Source of the DNA: Desulfotignum sp.
Lineage (GTDB): Bacteria > Desulfobacterota > Desulfobacteria > Desulfobacterales > Desulfobacteraceae
Length of the DNA: 46,851 nt
NCBI GenBank assembly: GCA_011389575.1
Contig: JAABUB010000021.1
Coordinates: 1 to 46,851, forward strand
Direction of reading: 5' to 3'
In this document: piece after piece, positions 33,483 through 41,547 of the stretch
Numbering within the stretch: position 1 is the stretch's first letter
Layout: each line of letters starts with the position of its first letter
Translations under genes and position numbers: made by a program
The notes under the pieces: model-generated
What the model was told of the DNA's origin: nothing
The model's database searches: none
Seen by the model: only the letters and a program-made list of their open reading frames with translations

Positions 33483-33620
33483 ATGATTGCGGCGATATTC
33501 AGAAAGGAATGGTATAAAATATGGCGGCCCTGGGTGGCCGTTCTGGTGTGCCATGAGGCACTGATGGGCTATATCGGCGTTGCCACCCGCCGCCTGTTTG
33601 GGGCGGACCCTGATTTGTAA
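33483..33620 (+). pseudogene. N-terminal fragment of an ABC-2 type permease
   Basis: The 45-codon frame begins MIAAIFRKEWYKIWRPW and continues into a first membrane helix (VAVLVCHEALMGYIGVATRRLF), as expected of ABC-2 permeases, then stops. It starts right after the ATPase fragment, as in a normal ATPase-permease pair. At least 200 residues are missing. Confidence 0.6.
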
Positions 33621-33669
33621 TCAATGTACAGGCGGTTATCCGGCTGCAAAACCTGAAAAGGAGAAATTT

Positions 33670-33852
33670 ATGTTTGAAAAAATCTTTATCGGCCTGATCG
33701 TTGCCGGTGCCGTGTATTACCTGTACCGCCGGTTCAGGGCCACCACTTCCGCTGACGGCGCATCCTGCGGCTGCGGCGGGTGTGGCAGCTGCGGTACCGG
33801 TCAGATCGCATGCGAATCAAACGGATCAAACAAATCAAAAAATGAAAAATAA
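33670..33852 (+). CDS. FeoB-associated Cys-rich membrane peptide
   Basis: A 60-aa peptide with one N-terminal membrane helix (FIGLIVAGAVYYLYRRF) and a Cys/Gly-rich motif, CGCGGCGSCG, then a Ser/Lys/Asn tail. This is the layout of small proteins that accompany the ferrous iron transporter FeoB, where they may handle iron near the membrane. An AAAAGGAG ribosome site precedes the ATG. No feoB is in the window. A damaged copy lies at 20040-20240. Confidence 0.75.
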   Translation: MFEKIFIGLIVAGAVYYLYRRFRATTSADGASCGCGGCGSCGTGQIACESNGSNKSKNEK

Positions 33853-34020
33853 ACACAGAATAGTGTCAAGCCGGGTAGTCGGGGCCATGGTTCCGGCAGA
33901 GTGGTGTTTCTGCTGTTTCTGATTCCGCTTTCAGGGGTGTCGGACCATTCCCTGTATATCCAGTCCACCCAGTATGTGGCAAACAAGGGCAAGTCCCTAA
34001 AAAAAGTTAGCCTTGTCTAA
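33853..34020 (+). other. Possible 3' remnant of a lost gene
   Basis: A stop-free frame on the plus strand reads RVVFLLFLIPLSGVSDHSLY and IQSTQYVANKGKSLKKV before a TAA at 34018-34020. It has natural codon use and one hydrophobic stretch but no start. I cannot name the family; it could be the tail of the broken permease at 33483. Confidence 0.35.
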
Positions 34021-34034
34021 AAAACTATCCATTA

Positions 34035-34062
34035 TTGACAAACCGTTATTAGATGATATTTT
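34035..34062 (+). promoter_or_regulatory. Candidate promoter for wrbA
   Basis: TTGACA (34035-34040), 16 bases, then TATTTT (34057-34062), placed about 40 bases before the wrbA start, which has an AAAGGAGGG ribosome site. The -35 is perfect and the -10 is fair. Confidence 0.5.
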
Positions 34063-34100
34063 TACATTTAATTCTTTTAATCTGAAAGGAGGGTCTTACC

Positions 34101-34712
34101 ATGAAAATCCTGATCGTTTTTTATTCCACCTATGGCCACGTTTATGAGATGGCCAAAGCAGTTGCCCAGGGTGGGGAACAGGTGCCGGGCGCTGACGTGG
34201 ATATCCGGCAGGTATCTGAAACGCTTTCTGCGGAGGTGCTGGAAAAAATGGGAGCGGTTGAGACCAAAAAAGCGTTTGCCCGTTTGCCGGTGTGCACAGT
34301 GGAGGAACTGGAAAAGGCTGATGCCGTTATTTTCGGCACCCCCACGCGGTTCGGTAACATGTGCGGCCAGATGCGCCAGTTTCTGGATGCCACCGGCCGG
34401 CAGTGGGCCAATGGTTCTTTGATCGGCAAGGTGGGCAGCGTGTTTGTGAGCACCGCCACCCAGCACGGGGGACAGGAATCCACCATTCTGTCTTTCCATA
34501 CCACGCTCCTGCACCACGGATTTGTGGTAGTGGGCCTGCCGTATGCTTTCCAGGAACAGATGCGTATCGATGAGATTACGGGTTGTTCCCCTTATGGCGC
34601 ATCCACCATTGCCGGGGGAGAAGGACAACGATGGCCCTCTGAAAATGAACTGGCAGGGGCCCGGTTCCAGGGAAAGCATGTGGCAGAAATCACGGCAAAA
34701 CTGGCCGGATGA
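34101..34712 (+). CDS. wrbA: NAD(P)H:quinone oxidoreductase, WrbA type
   Basis: A 203-aa flavodoxin-like FMN protein that makes two-electron reductions of quinones and limits radical formation. The FMN phosphate loop is [14 protein letters not shown] at the N-terminus, followed by [21 protein letters not shown] and the WrbA signature [34 protein letters not shown] near residue 158 completes the type IV pattern. Length is normal. Confidence 0.95.
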   Translation: MKILIVFYSTYGHVYEMAKAVAQGGEQVPGADVDIRQVSETLSAEVLEKMGAVETKKAFARLPVCTVEELEKADAVIFGTPTRFGNMCGQMRQFLDATGRQWANGSLIGKVGSVFVSTATQHGGQESTILSFHTTLLHHGFVVVGLPYAFQEQMRIDEITGCSPYGASTIAGGEGQRWPSENELAGARFQGKHVAEITAKLAG

Positions 34713-34826
34713 CCTGAACAGATTGGAAGTATGGAAACAGTCAGTGCGGCCGGTGAAGGATTTCGCCAGGTCAGCGGCCGGCACATCGGTCATACAGCCC
34801 TGACAGAAATGCACAAGGAGGAAAAA

Positions 34827-35777
34827 ATGCGGGTGAAATCGATTATATTGGCTGTTTTACTGGTCTTCCTGGCAGGGACCGGCCTTAGCGCCGAAGAAAA
34901 GCTGCAGGTGTTTGTCAGTATTGTGCCCCAGAAATTTTTTGTTGAGCAGATTACAGGAGATCTGGCAGAGGTGGATGTGCTGGTGACACCGGGCAAAAGT
35001 CCGGCCACCTATTCCCCCATCCCGGCCCAGATCAAAAAACTGGCCAATGCAGATATTTATTTCCGGATCGGGGTGCCGTTTGAGAACGGGTTCATGCATA
35101 AGGTCACATCCATTGCCCCGGATACCCGGGTGGTGGATACCCGCAAAGGGATTGTGCTGCGGAAGATGGAAGCCCATACCCATAACAATGACCACCATGG
35201 TGAAGATGGGAACGCCCATGGATCGGATGCGGACCATGATCTTCAGGAAGAAGCAGAAGAGGATCACGGCCCTGAAGATACTGCTGCCGGCAGGGATCCC
35301 CACATCTGGATGAGCCCGATGCTGGTGAAGCAGCAGGCCGCCACCATGGCAGATGCCCTGGGTGAACTGGCCCCGGCCCATGCGGCCCGGTTTCAGAAGA
35401 ATTATGAGCTGTTTACCCGGAACCTGGATCAGCTCCATGACCGGTTGAAAGCCCTGCTGGCTTCGCTGAAAGGGCAAAATTTATTTGTATTCCATCCGGC
35501 ATTCGGATATTTTGCCGATGCCTACGGCCTGAAACAGGTTCCCGTGGAGACCATGGGCAGATCCCCCAAAGGAAAGGAATTGTCCGCCATCATCAAGCTG
35601 GCAAAACAGGAAAACGTTCGGGTGATTTTTGTACAGCCCCAGTTTGACCAGCAGGCGGCCCTGAAAATCGCCCGGGCAATTAATGGAGCAGTGGTGTCCA
35701 TCAACCCCCTGGCGTATGATTATATGAACAACATGGAACAGATGGCAAACAAAGTTGCCGATGCGCTGAGCCAGTAA
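34827..35777 (+). CDS. Metal ABC transporter substrate-binding protein, ZnuA-like
   Basis: A 316-aa periplasmic zinc/manganese-binding protein. The start MRVKSIILAVLLVFLAGTG gives a signal peptide cleaved after GLSA, and AAGGAGG lies 5 bases upstream; the longer frame lacks support. The family pattern is clear: VTPGKSPATYSPIPAQIKKL, a His/Asp/Glu-rich loop near residues 112-150 (HTHNNDHHGEDGNAHG) typical of zinc transport, DPHIWMSPMLV, and FHPAFGYFADAYG. No permease or ATPase gene follows; 200 noncoding bases and a gene on the other strand come next, so it is an orphan or its partners lie elsewhere. Confidence 0.92.
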   Translation: MRVKSIILAVLLVFLAGTGLSAEEKLQVFVSIVPQKFFVEQITGDLAEVDVLVTPGKSPATYSPIPAQIKKLANADIYFRIGVPFENGFMHKVTSIAPDTRVVDTRKGIVLRKMEAHTHNNDHHGEDGNAHGSDADHDLQEEAEEDHGPEDTAAGRDPHIWMSPMLVKQQAATMADALGELAPAHAARFQKNYELFTRNLDQLHDRLKALLASLKGQNLFVFHPAFGYFADAYGLKQVPVETMGRSPKGKELSAIIKLAKQENVRVIFVQPQFDQQAALKIARAINGAVVSINPLAYDYMNNMEQMANKVADALSQ

Positions 35778-35983
35778 AGAAAATGATCCATGACATCTGA
35801 AAACCGCCCGTTTCCCATGGCCCCGGCTCCGGTGCCGCCGGTGACAATAGCCTGGCCAGCCCCGAAGATATGGACCATGCTGACAATGACTGGGTCCGGA
35901 TCACCGGCCGGATCATTATGAAACAGCCCCAGCGCCCGTTCGTTTCCTCTCATCACCGGTGCTGTCTGTTTCAAACTGATCGA

Positions 35984-36856
35984 TCAGCCGGTGTGATTCG
36001 GCCAGAACGTTTTGCAACATTTCAATAACCGAGTCGGTTTTTTTCGGACCCTGAAAAACCGGTCCGAATCTTCTGGAAAACCGGCTCGGTTCGTTTCAAT
36101 CGGCTCCCGGTTTTCCAGATCCTTAAAAAGACCCTCAAGCTCTCCTGCCTTGCTGGAGAGTTCTCCCGCCCCGATCATTGCGGCAATCGACTTGATTTTG
36201 TGCAGTTGATGCACCGCTTCTGTGAAATTTCCTGATTCCACGCTCTCAAAAAGATGCCCCCCGGTATCGCTGTATGCTTTGACAAACTTGTTGAGCAGTT
36301 TTGCATACATGCGCCTGTTGTGATTCACATAGGAGAGTCCTTCCTGTACATTGACGGATGAGATTTCCTCCTTTACTTTTGTTTCCGAAAATTGCCTTTT
36401 CGCCCTGACCTGATCCTCTACAGAAAAACTTTTTGCAGCAAGAACCCGGGGCTTTTCTCTTTCTGTCTTTTGCCCTTTCTTTGGTCCGGTAAGCCATTTT
36501 TGGACCATTTCCCGGATCCGTTCCGGTTTTACCGGCTTTTCCATATGGTCATTCATGCCTGCTTCAAAACGCTTGTCCCTGAATTCGGTGAACGCATGTC
36601 CGGTCAATGCCACGATGGGAAGGTTTGTTGCCCACGGCGATGCAAGGCGACGGATCCGCCGAGTGGCCTCATATCCGTCCGTTACAGGCATTTCCACATC
36701 CATGAAAACCATATCAAACGGCTCTTTTGCTATCATTTCTACAGCAGTCTCGCCGTTATCCACCTCCCGTACCATTACGCCCTGCTTTTCCAGAAAAGCA
36801 GTAACAATCTCCCGGTTGAGCGAATCATCATCCACCACCAGAACCGTCTGGTTCAT
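35984..36856 (-). CDS. Receiver-Hpt two-domain signalling protein, frameshifted near the 3' end
   Basis: A 290-aa protein. The receiver domain has VLVVDDDSLNREI, the phospho-acceptor Asp in MVFMDVEMPVTDGYEA (near 53) and the KP loop MEKPVKPERI. After a linker comes an Hpt domain with HKIKSIAAMIGAGEL, the His (near 219) being the phosphotransfer site. Near the end an A7 run (plus strand T7 at 36038-36044) shifts the frame. One base back, the sequence continues as TDSVIEMLQNVLAESHRL to a TAA at 35916-35918, which is a better Hpt last helix. Either a mutation or ribosomal slippage on A-AAA-AAA is possible. GGAG lies before the ATG. A kinase partner is not adjacent. Confidence 0.85.
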   Translation of the reverse strand: MNQTVLVVDDDSLNREIVTAFLEKQGVMVREVDNGETAVEMIAKEPFDMVFMDVEMPVTDGYEATRRIRRLASPWATNLPIVALTGHAFTEFRDKRFEAGMNDHMEKPVKPERIREMVQKWLTGPKKGQKTEREKPRVLAAKSFSVEDQVRAKRQFSETKVKEEISSVNVQEGLSYVNHNRRMYAKLLNKFVKAYSDTGGHLFESVESGNFTEAVHQLHKIKSIAAMIGAGELSSKAGELEGLFKDLENREPIETNRAGFPEDSDRFFRVRKKPTRLLKCCKTFWPNHTG

Positions 36857-36986
36857 AAGGTCAACTCCATGCCCTTGCCAGCAATTCTCAGTGAAGGTCT
36901 AAAATTCACAGAAAAATGTCAATCCACCAAAATTCAGTCCGATATCAGCTGCGAATTAGGATTTTTCAGCCCAAATCGCAACCATT

Positions 36987-37014
36987 TATGTATCAGGTTT
37001 GTGGCAAATGTCAA
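36987..37014 (-). promoter_or_regulatory. Weak candidate promoter for the receiver-Hpt gene
   Basis: On the minus strand TTGACA (37009-37014) is followed by TACATA (36987-36992) after 16 bases; CATAAA at 18 bases is an alternative. A second TTGACA lies further downstream near 36935. The positions suit the gene starting at 36856. Confidence 0.3.
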
Positions 37015-38468
37015 GAAAACCGGATAGAAGCCAACAGAGATCCATTGACCTGAAACGGCCTTGATAAATCAGAATCATTTGTTGATCGGGCGAATCAAAT
37101 TTTCATGGAGCACGAATATCGATTGGCGGGGAAATCACAAAATGAAGCAGTGACTCCCAATTTTCGAATATTATGACACGGATTGTACAACGCAACTGGT
37201 TCCAGAATTCTTTTCTTGCGCTGAATTTGGCCCTTGCTATTTGGTACAAAGGATCTCTGAGTTCAATGATTTGATGCATAAAAAAAGCCAGCAGGGTGAA
37301 TAGAAAAAAATTGAATGATAAGTTCTTTTTCCCATGACCAAAATTGTGTTCAGCATGATAGCCAAGAGTTTTCAGGGTGTTGAAATTTTCATTTTCAATT
37401 TTCCATTTGGCCCGACCGGCTTTGACAAGCTTTGCAACATTGCCGTCAGTAACCCGGATATCAGTGACCCAGCTGTTGGTATAGGTGATTTTATCTCCAT
37501 CCCGGATGATGCTGTATTCAAAAAAATTGACCAGCGGGGCGGATTTGTTCCCATTCAACCTGATATCATTGATCCATTCATATCTGTGGATGGCACCCTT
37601 GTGATCCTGCCACTCCAAAAGGTTAACCTGATCCAGATCCTCTTTTTCCATGAGTTGATCGAATAAAACCTTATGGCTGCTGGGCTTTGCTATCAGAATA
37701 TATGACATTTTGTTTTGATTGAGAGCCTCAATAAACGGCTGCCTTGAATACAGATCATCAGCTGTAATCACGATCTCCAGTTTTGGATGCTCTTGTCGAA
37801 TCCGGTTTAAAAACCGTTTGCCGGCGTTGATCTCGCAATCCTGTTTTTTTGAACCATCACTGTTTTTGATTGGTTCCGGTGCCAACGGGACCACCTGTTT
37901 TTTTTCTGGATGTACAATAGACGCGCCCAGAACTTTATGGGAATAATTAATGGTTCCATTTTTATAAACCTTTGTTAAACATGAGGGGCAGTTGATGGTT
38001 TCTGAACTGAAATACTGTGTACCATCAAGGGGCAGGAGATACCCCTCATCCAGAAATTGAAAAGGGTGCAACTGATTTCCCCGCTGCAGCAGTCGGAAAA
38101 AATCGTTGAAAATTGGAAGCAGCTTTTGAGAAGGTATGGCATCAATGATGTCTCTTAATTGGTTGTCTTTGGGAACAGTTTCAACCTGAAACAACGTCTG
38201 CAGATTATTCATTTGCGTCTGTTCCTGCAGACGTCTTTGGAATTCGAGCATTGAAGCATCTTGAAAATACATCATGGCAAGGGCGCTCAGACAGGCATCA
38301 TGCATGGAATGCTTGAGTTTTCCAACCTGCCGCGTCTCAATCTCAGCCATTTCATTGACCCGGGCTGAGACCGTCTTTCTAAGGTTTGAAAAACCAAGTT
38401 TTGTTCCAGTATTCAAGCTGATAGCTCCCAAGTATTATGCATTTGGATAAAGCTATCATAAAATGACA
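37009..38468 (-). mobile_element. Insertion sequence carrying an IS4-like DDE transposase (ends approximate)
   Basis: The transposase gene fills most of this stretch. The ends are uncertain: the best inverse pair I can find is TGTCA (37009-37013) and TGACA (38464-38468), with GATAG (37023-37027) and CTATC (38453-38457) repeated just inside, which is weak. The element could extend further right to about 38640, where the PAS-kinase frame is lost. No target duplication is evident. Confidence 0.4.
37103..38431 (-). CDS. IS4-like DDE transposase
   Basis: A 442-aa transposase that cuts and joins element ends. Candidate catalytic acidic residues occur in FQFLDEGYLLPLDGTQYFS, IVITADDLYSRQPFIEAL and KWKIENENFNTLKTLGYH, the last resembling the Y/W-x-E-x-x-F-x-x-L-K region of IS4-group enzymes. 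An unusual feature is a CxxC pair (INCPSCLTKVYKNG) between the first two, probably a small zinc-binding insertion. The frame is intact from ATG to stop, so the copy may be active. Confidence 0.85.
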   Translation of the reverse strand: MGAISLNTGTKLGFSNLRKTVSARVNEMAEIETRQVGKLKHSMHDACLSALAMMYFQDASMLEFQRRLQEQTQMNNLQTLFQVETVPKDNQLRDIIDAIPSQKLLPIFNDFFRLLQRGNQLHPFQFLDEGYLLPLDGTQYFSSETINCPSCLTKVYKNGTINYSHKVLGASIVHPEKKQVVPLAPEPIKNSDGSKKQDCEINAGKRFLNRIRQEHPKLEIVITADDLYSRQPFIEALNQNKMSYILIAKPSSHKVLFDQLMEKEDLDQVNLLEWQDHKGAIHRYEWINDIRLNGNKSAPLVNFFEYSIIRDGDKITYTNSWVTDIRVTDGNVAKLVKAGRAKWKIENENFNTLKTLGYHAEHNFGHGKKNLSFNFFLFTLLAFFMHQIIELRDPLYQIARAKFSARKEFWNQLRCTIRVIIFENWESLLHFVISPPIDIRAP

Positions 38469-38586
38469 AAAATGTATAGTTTATATCTTCAATTATTTTA
38501 AATATTTATAAAATATTTAAGTTTCCCTTCAAGTAGATTACGGTTTTGTGATGCATCAGGCAATGCCAGGGAGATTGGAAAAAATA

Positions 38587-38793
38587 TTACGAAGTAAAAA
38601 AAAAAATATTTGATGCATGAAAAGCCGATTTTACAGTATTCTTCTGTTCACCGAATTGCTGCATTTTCCGGATTTCCCCGGGCGAGAGGGCCGCGCTTTC
38701 TTCCGACATCCGGACGGCCCGTTCCCCGGAAAGCGCTTCAGCCTTTTGCCGCAAATCCGCGGGATCCATGGGGCGCTTCTCCTGGTTTGTCAT
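38587..38793 (-). pseudogene. N-terminal fragment of a PAS-domain sensor histidine kinase
   Basis: The frame opens MTNQEKRPMDPADLRQKAEA, LSGERAVRMSEE and LSPGEIRKMQQ, the typical opening of Desulfobacterota PAS sensor kinases (usually followed by HELRVHQIELEMQNEEL). That continuation is absent; the frame runs into A/T-rich sequence near 38640 and stops. Its ATG overlaps the stop of the gene upstream. The transposase lies directly beyond, so insertion or an adjacent deletion has removed the kinase body. Confidence 0.65.
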
Positions 38794-39053
38794 AGGTTGC
38801 CTCCGTTATTTTCAGATGTCAAAGTCTTGTTTATTCCGGAATCCGTCCCCTCCCGGCCGGGCAGGGGCTGAACGTCAATCGCGGTGACAGAGTGCTCCGG
38901 CGGTATGCCGGTCTTTGTTTTCCCCGGGTGTGATCCGGCCGGTTTGGTCAGTTCTTTTTTTTCTTTTTCATGCCAAACGCCCCAATGGAACATTGTTATG
39001 CGTTCATTGATGATAACGTATCCTTGCCTTCCTGGTATCATGGTGTCAATCAT
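38790..39053 (-). CDS. Small hypothetical protein, 87 aa
   Basis: Reads MIDTMIPGRQGYVIINERIT, MFHWGVWHEKEKKELTKPA and a Pro/Gly/Thr-rich C-terminal half ending TLTSENNGGNL. I do not recognise the family. It overlaps the truncated kinase start (ATGA), so it was the upstream partner of that kinase. No membrane helix or signal peptide is seen. Confidence 0.5.
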   Translation of the reverse strand: MIDTMIPGRQGYVIINERITMFHWGVWHEKEKKELTKPAGSHPGKTKTGIPPEHSVTAIDVQPLPGREGTDSGINKTLTSENNGGNL

Positions 39054-39370
39054 GGCGAACTAATAATCATGAAAGTCCTTTTCGTTTGTCTAATTAAAAA
39101 AATTAAAAATAAATAAAATTCAATGTAATTGCAACTACCATGAACTTAACCAAAACTCAACCATTCTTGTTTTTCATAAGATAATACGTCCCGGTTCAGT
39201 GAATGGCAACCACATATAAAGGTGTCGGTCCAAATATCAAAATTTAACGCAATAACGTATTAAAACTTGCTAGTGGGATGGCGGGCTTAATGTGCTGGCT
39301 TCATGGACAGCCATTTCTGAAATTCTCTAAACAGATTTCAGGTGGTCATGATCATAAAATAAAGGATTGC
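39054..39370. other. AT-rich intergenic region, no gene seen
   Basis: This 317-base stretch separates the broken kinase operon from the selenoprotein operon. It has no supported gene. Apart from a short imperfect GAAAT/ATTTC repeat near 39320 I see no strong hairpin. The promoter for the next gene begins at 39371. Confidence 0.5.
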
Positions 39371-39399
39371 TTGTTGTCAATTGAATATTATTGTATAAT
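39371..39399 (+). promoter_or_regulatory. Candidate promoter of the selenoprotein operon
   Basis: TTGTTG (39371-39376), 17 bases, then a perfect TATAAT (39394-39399). Transcription would start near 39406, leaving a leader of about 28 bases that carries GGAGG (39421-39425) before the ATG at 39434. Confidence 0.6.
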
Positions 39400-39433
39400 A
39401 AAGTAAAACAAAATAAATAAGGAGGAACCTGAT

Positions 39434-40654
39434 ATGGCACGACTGGATACCATGCCCGAACCCATGCGCTCTCACCTGGCGGATCTGCCCTGCCCAACTT
39501 TCGACACCCGGCCCTGGGTGTCCGGACCACCCCTTTCCCGGCGCAGGGTTGCCATTATTTCAACCGCAGGCGTGCACCGCCGGGATGACCGTCCTTTTGA
39601 AGGCATGTCAGGAGACTTCAGGGTAATCTCCCGCACCTGTACAGCCAAAGACCTGGTGATGACCCATGTTTCTACCAATTTCGACCGCACCGGTTTCCAG
39701 CAGGACTGGAATGTGGTGTTTCCTTTGGACCGGCTGCGTGAGCTGGCTTATGACAGCACCATCGGGTCTGTGGCAGACTTTCATTATTCCTTCATGGGTG
39801 CTGCAGATCCGGCGGTCATGGAAACTGCGGCAGAAAAGCTGGCCGGACTGCTCACAGGCGACAAGGTGGATGCAGCACTGCTGGTGCCGGTCTGACCTTT
39901 CTGCACCCGCGCCGTGGGCGCGCTGGCACATTACCTGGAAACCAGGGGCATCCCCACCACACAGATCAGCCTGATCAAAGAACATACCCAGACCATCCAG
40001 CCCCCCAGGGCCCTGTGGGTGCCTTTTGCCCTGGGACGGCCCCTGGGACTGCCCGGTGATCCCGATTTTCAGCGCCAGGTAATCCAGGCGGCCCTGGCAC
40101 TTCTGGAAGCGCCAAAAGGCCCGGTTCTGGTAGATTTCCCCCATGATGTTCCCCAAAAAACAGACCAGACCCGGGATTCTCTTGACCTGCCGGCCTGTCC
40201 GGTCAGCTTTGCCGGTCCGGTAACCCATAAAAGCGAAACCGAAAAACTGCTGGCCGCCTTTGAACAGGAACTGTCAGAATTTCGGTCCTGGTATGATATC
40301 GGCCTTGAAAAGCGCGGGTATTCATCAGTGGGCTATTTTTCTCCGAACGTAGTACAGACTGTGTTTACCGATTTTCTGTCCGACACCCCCCTGACCCTGG
40401 AAAAAACCATGTCTTCTCCTGCTTTGGCCCTGCGGCTGGCAGCCCAGGATCTCAAGGCAGTATATTTTGAGTCTGTGATGTTCCGGCCGGATATGGTATT
40501 ACCGGATGATGCTGCCTTTAGCCACTGGTTCTGGCAGAAGACCGCTGCCGGTGCCTTACTCAGGGCGGTGAAGGAAAAATGCAGTGCTTCAGATGACAAG
40601 GTCCTGAAAATGACAGGCGAGATGCTGCTAGTGCCGCTGGACCAGGCATCATGA
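39434..40654 (+). CDS. GrdB/PrdB-family selenoprotein (glycine/sarcosine/betaine/proline reductase type), UGA read as Sec
   Basis: The frame runs 406 residues if the UGA at 39893-39895 is read through; Sec is residue 154 in AALLVPV-U-PFCTRAVG, forming a UxxC redox motif with Cys157. Upstream reads RRVAIISTAGVHRRDDRPF and DFRVISRTCTAKDLVMTHVS, and downstream GALAHYLETRGIPTTQISLI, all features of the selenoprotein B family, whose members have either U or C in this position. The reduction of a C-N bond substrate is known for GrdB and PrdB; stand-alone homologues like this have no settled function. A GGAGG site and promoter lie upstream. A stop-read product of 153 residues would lack the active site. 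Confidence 0.93.
39893..39922 (+). promoter_or_regulatory. SECIS-like hairpin for the GrdB-family selenoprotein
   Basis: The UGA is followed by a 6-bp stem CGCGCC (39908-39913) and GGCGCG (39917-39922) with a GTG loop. The first loop base is G and lies 18 bases after the UGA, matching the bacterial SECIS pattern of a short hairpin with a G at the tip and almost the same distance as in the HgcB-like gene. Confidence 0.7.
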
Positions 40655-40703
40655 TACGCACCATGCAGGATGAGCAGGCGGTGCACGGTAACAGGGAGCA
40701 TGT

Positions 40704-41444
40704 ATGGAAAATCTGTTGAATGTCCGGCAGGCGGCTGAACTGCTCAATGTTTCTGAAATGACGGTGCGCAGATGGACCAATGCGGGCCTGCTGTCCTGTT
40801 TTCGCATTGGGAAAAAGCGGGAAAGACGGTTTAATCCATCTGATATCCAGCAGTTTATTGAAGGTAAAATCACCTCCTTCCAGAAAGAAAAAAAATCTCC
40901 TGGTACTTCTGCCCATCGGGTGGCACTGGGCTTCGGCGGTCTGGATGTGCCGGACGGCACCCACATGGCTCATCTGTATGCGGATGTATCCGAATCCCTG
41001 GGAGTCCAGGCCTTTTTTGTGCGCCAGGGAATTGAAAACAATGAAACCGTCATGGTGGTATCCCCGCAGGATCGCAGAGAAAAGCTGCTTTTAGCCATGG
41101 AACAGGATGGCCTGGATGTGGCAGAACTGGTTCGTGAAAATCGGTTGATCCACGGCAGCGGCAAACAGACCCTTGTGCAGATGACGGAATATATTTCCAA
41201 AGCAGCGGCATCGGCACAAGGAAGATTCCGGCTCATCGGTGACATGTCATGGACCTTGCAAAAAAAATGGTCTGAAGAAAATATCAGAACCCTTGAAGAA
41301 ATCACCAACACCCGTCTGTGTCCGGGCAGCCTGTTTTTGTGCCAGTACAGCCTTGCGGAATTTTTCGGTACCCAGATCATGATGGCTTTGGAAACACATG
41401 CCTGTGCTCTTTATAAAGGAAAATTGAAGAAAAACATGTTATAG
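40704..41444 (+). CDS. MerR-type HTH plus MEDS-domain regulator (DcmR-like)
   Basis: A 246-aa protein. The N-terminus is a helix-turn-helix of the MerR/excisionase class (NVRQAAELLNVSEMTVRRWT, followed by GLLSCFRIGKKRERRFNPSD), which binds DNA. From about residue 85 a MEDS domain follows: HMAHLYADVSESLGVQAFFV, a hydrocarbon/one-carbon sensing fold related to KaiC-like proteins, first noted in DcmR. It starts 50 bases after the selenoprotein and probably controls this cluster. Its ligand is unknown. Confidence 0.85.
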   Translation: MENLLNVRQAAELLNVSEMTVRRWTNAGLLSCFRIGKKRERRFNPSDIQQFIEGKITSFQKEKKSPGTSAHRVALGFGGLDVPDGTHMAHLYADVSESLGVQAFFVRQGIENNETVMVVSPQDRREKLLLAMEQDGLDVAELVRENRLIHGSGKQTLVQMTEYISKAAASAQGRFRLIGDMSWTLQKKWSEENIRTLEEITNTRLCPGSLFLCQYSLAEFFGTQIMMALETHACALYKGKLKKNML

Positions 41445-41547
41445 AAAGAGGATGCCGGCCGGTGCGGGGATTTTGTGTAAGGCATGCCCATCTGTTACGA
41501 CAAAGCAGCCAATCAAGTTGATATGTTCAGACAAAGGAGTTTGCAAA

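Larger units (their letters stand above)
31907..33855 (+). repeat. Decayed module, copy 2 (direct repeat with 19154-20215)
   Basis: Copy 2 keeps the amine-oxidase-like gene and the Cys-rich peptide gene intact, keeps fragments of an ABC transporter, and has lost the ferredoxin apart from its tail. Identity with copy 1 is high in the shared blocks, for example the 60 bases around 33120-33180 against 19633-19690. The two copies bracket the Hsp70, Fic and SNF2 genes. Confidence 0.85.

Noticed and set aside
35778..35983. Start of a ZnuC-like ATPase after the ZnuA-like gene
   Set aside because: No Walker A or other ABC motif is seen in any frame; the stretch is the 3' extension of the receiver-Hpt frame on the other strand.
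36857..37102. Continuation of the truncated PAS kinase on the far side of the transposase
   Set aside because: No frame in this stretch shows the expected kinase sequence after the opening seen at 38587-38793.
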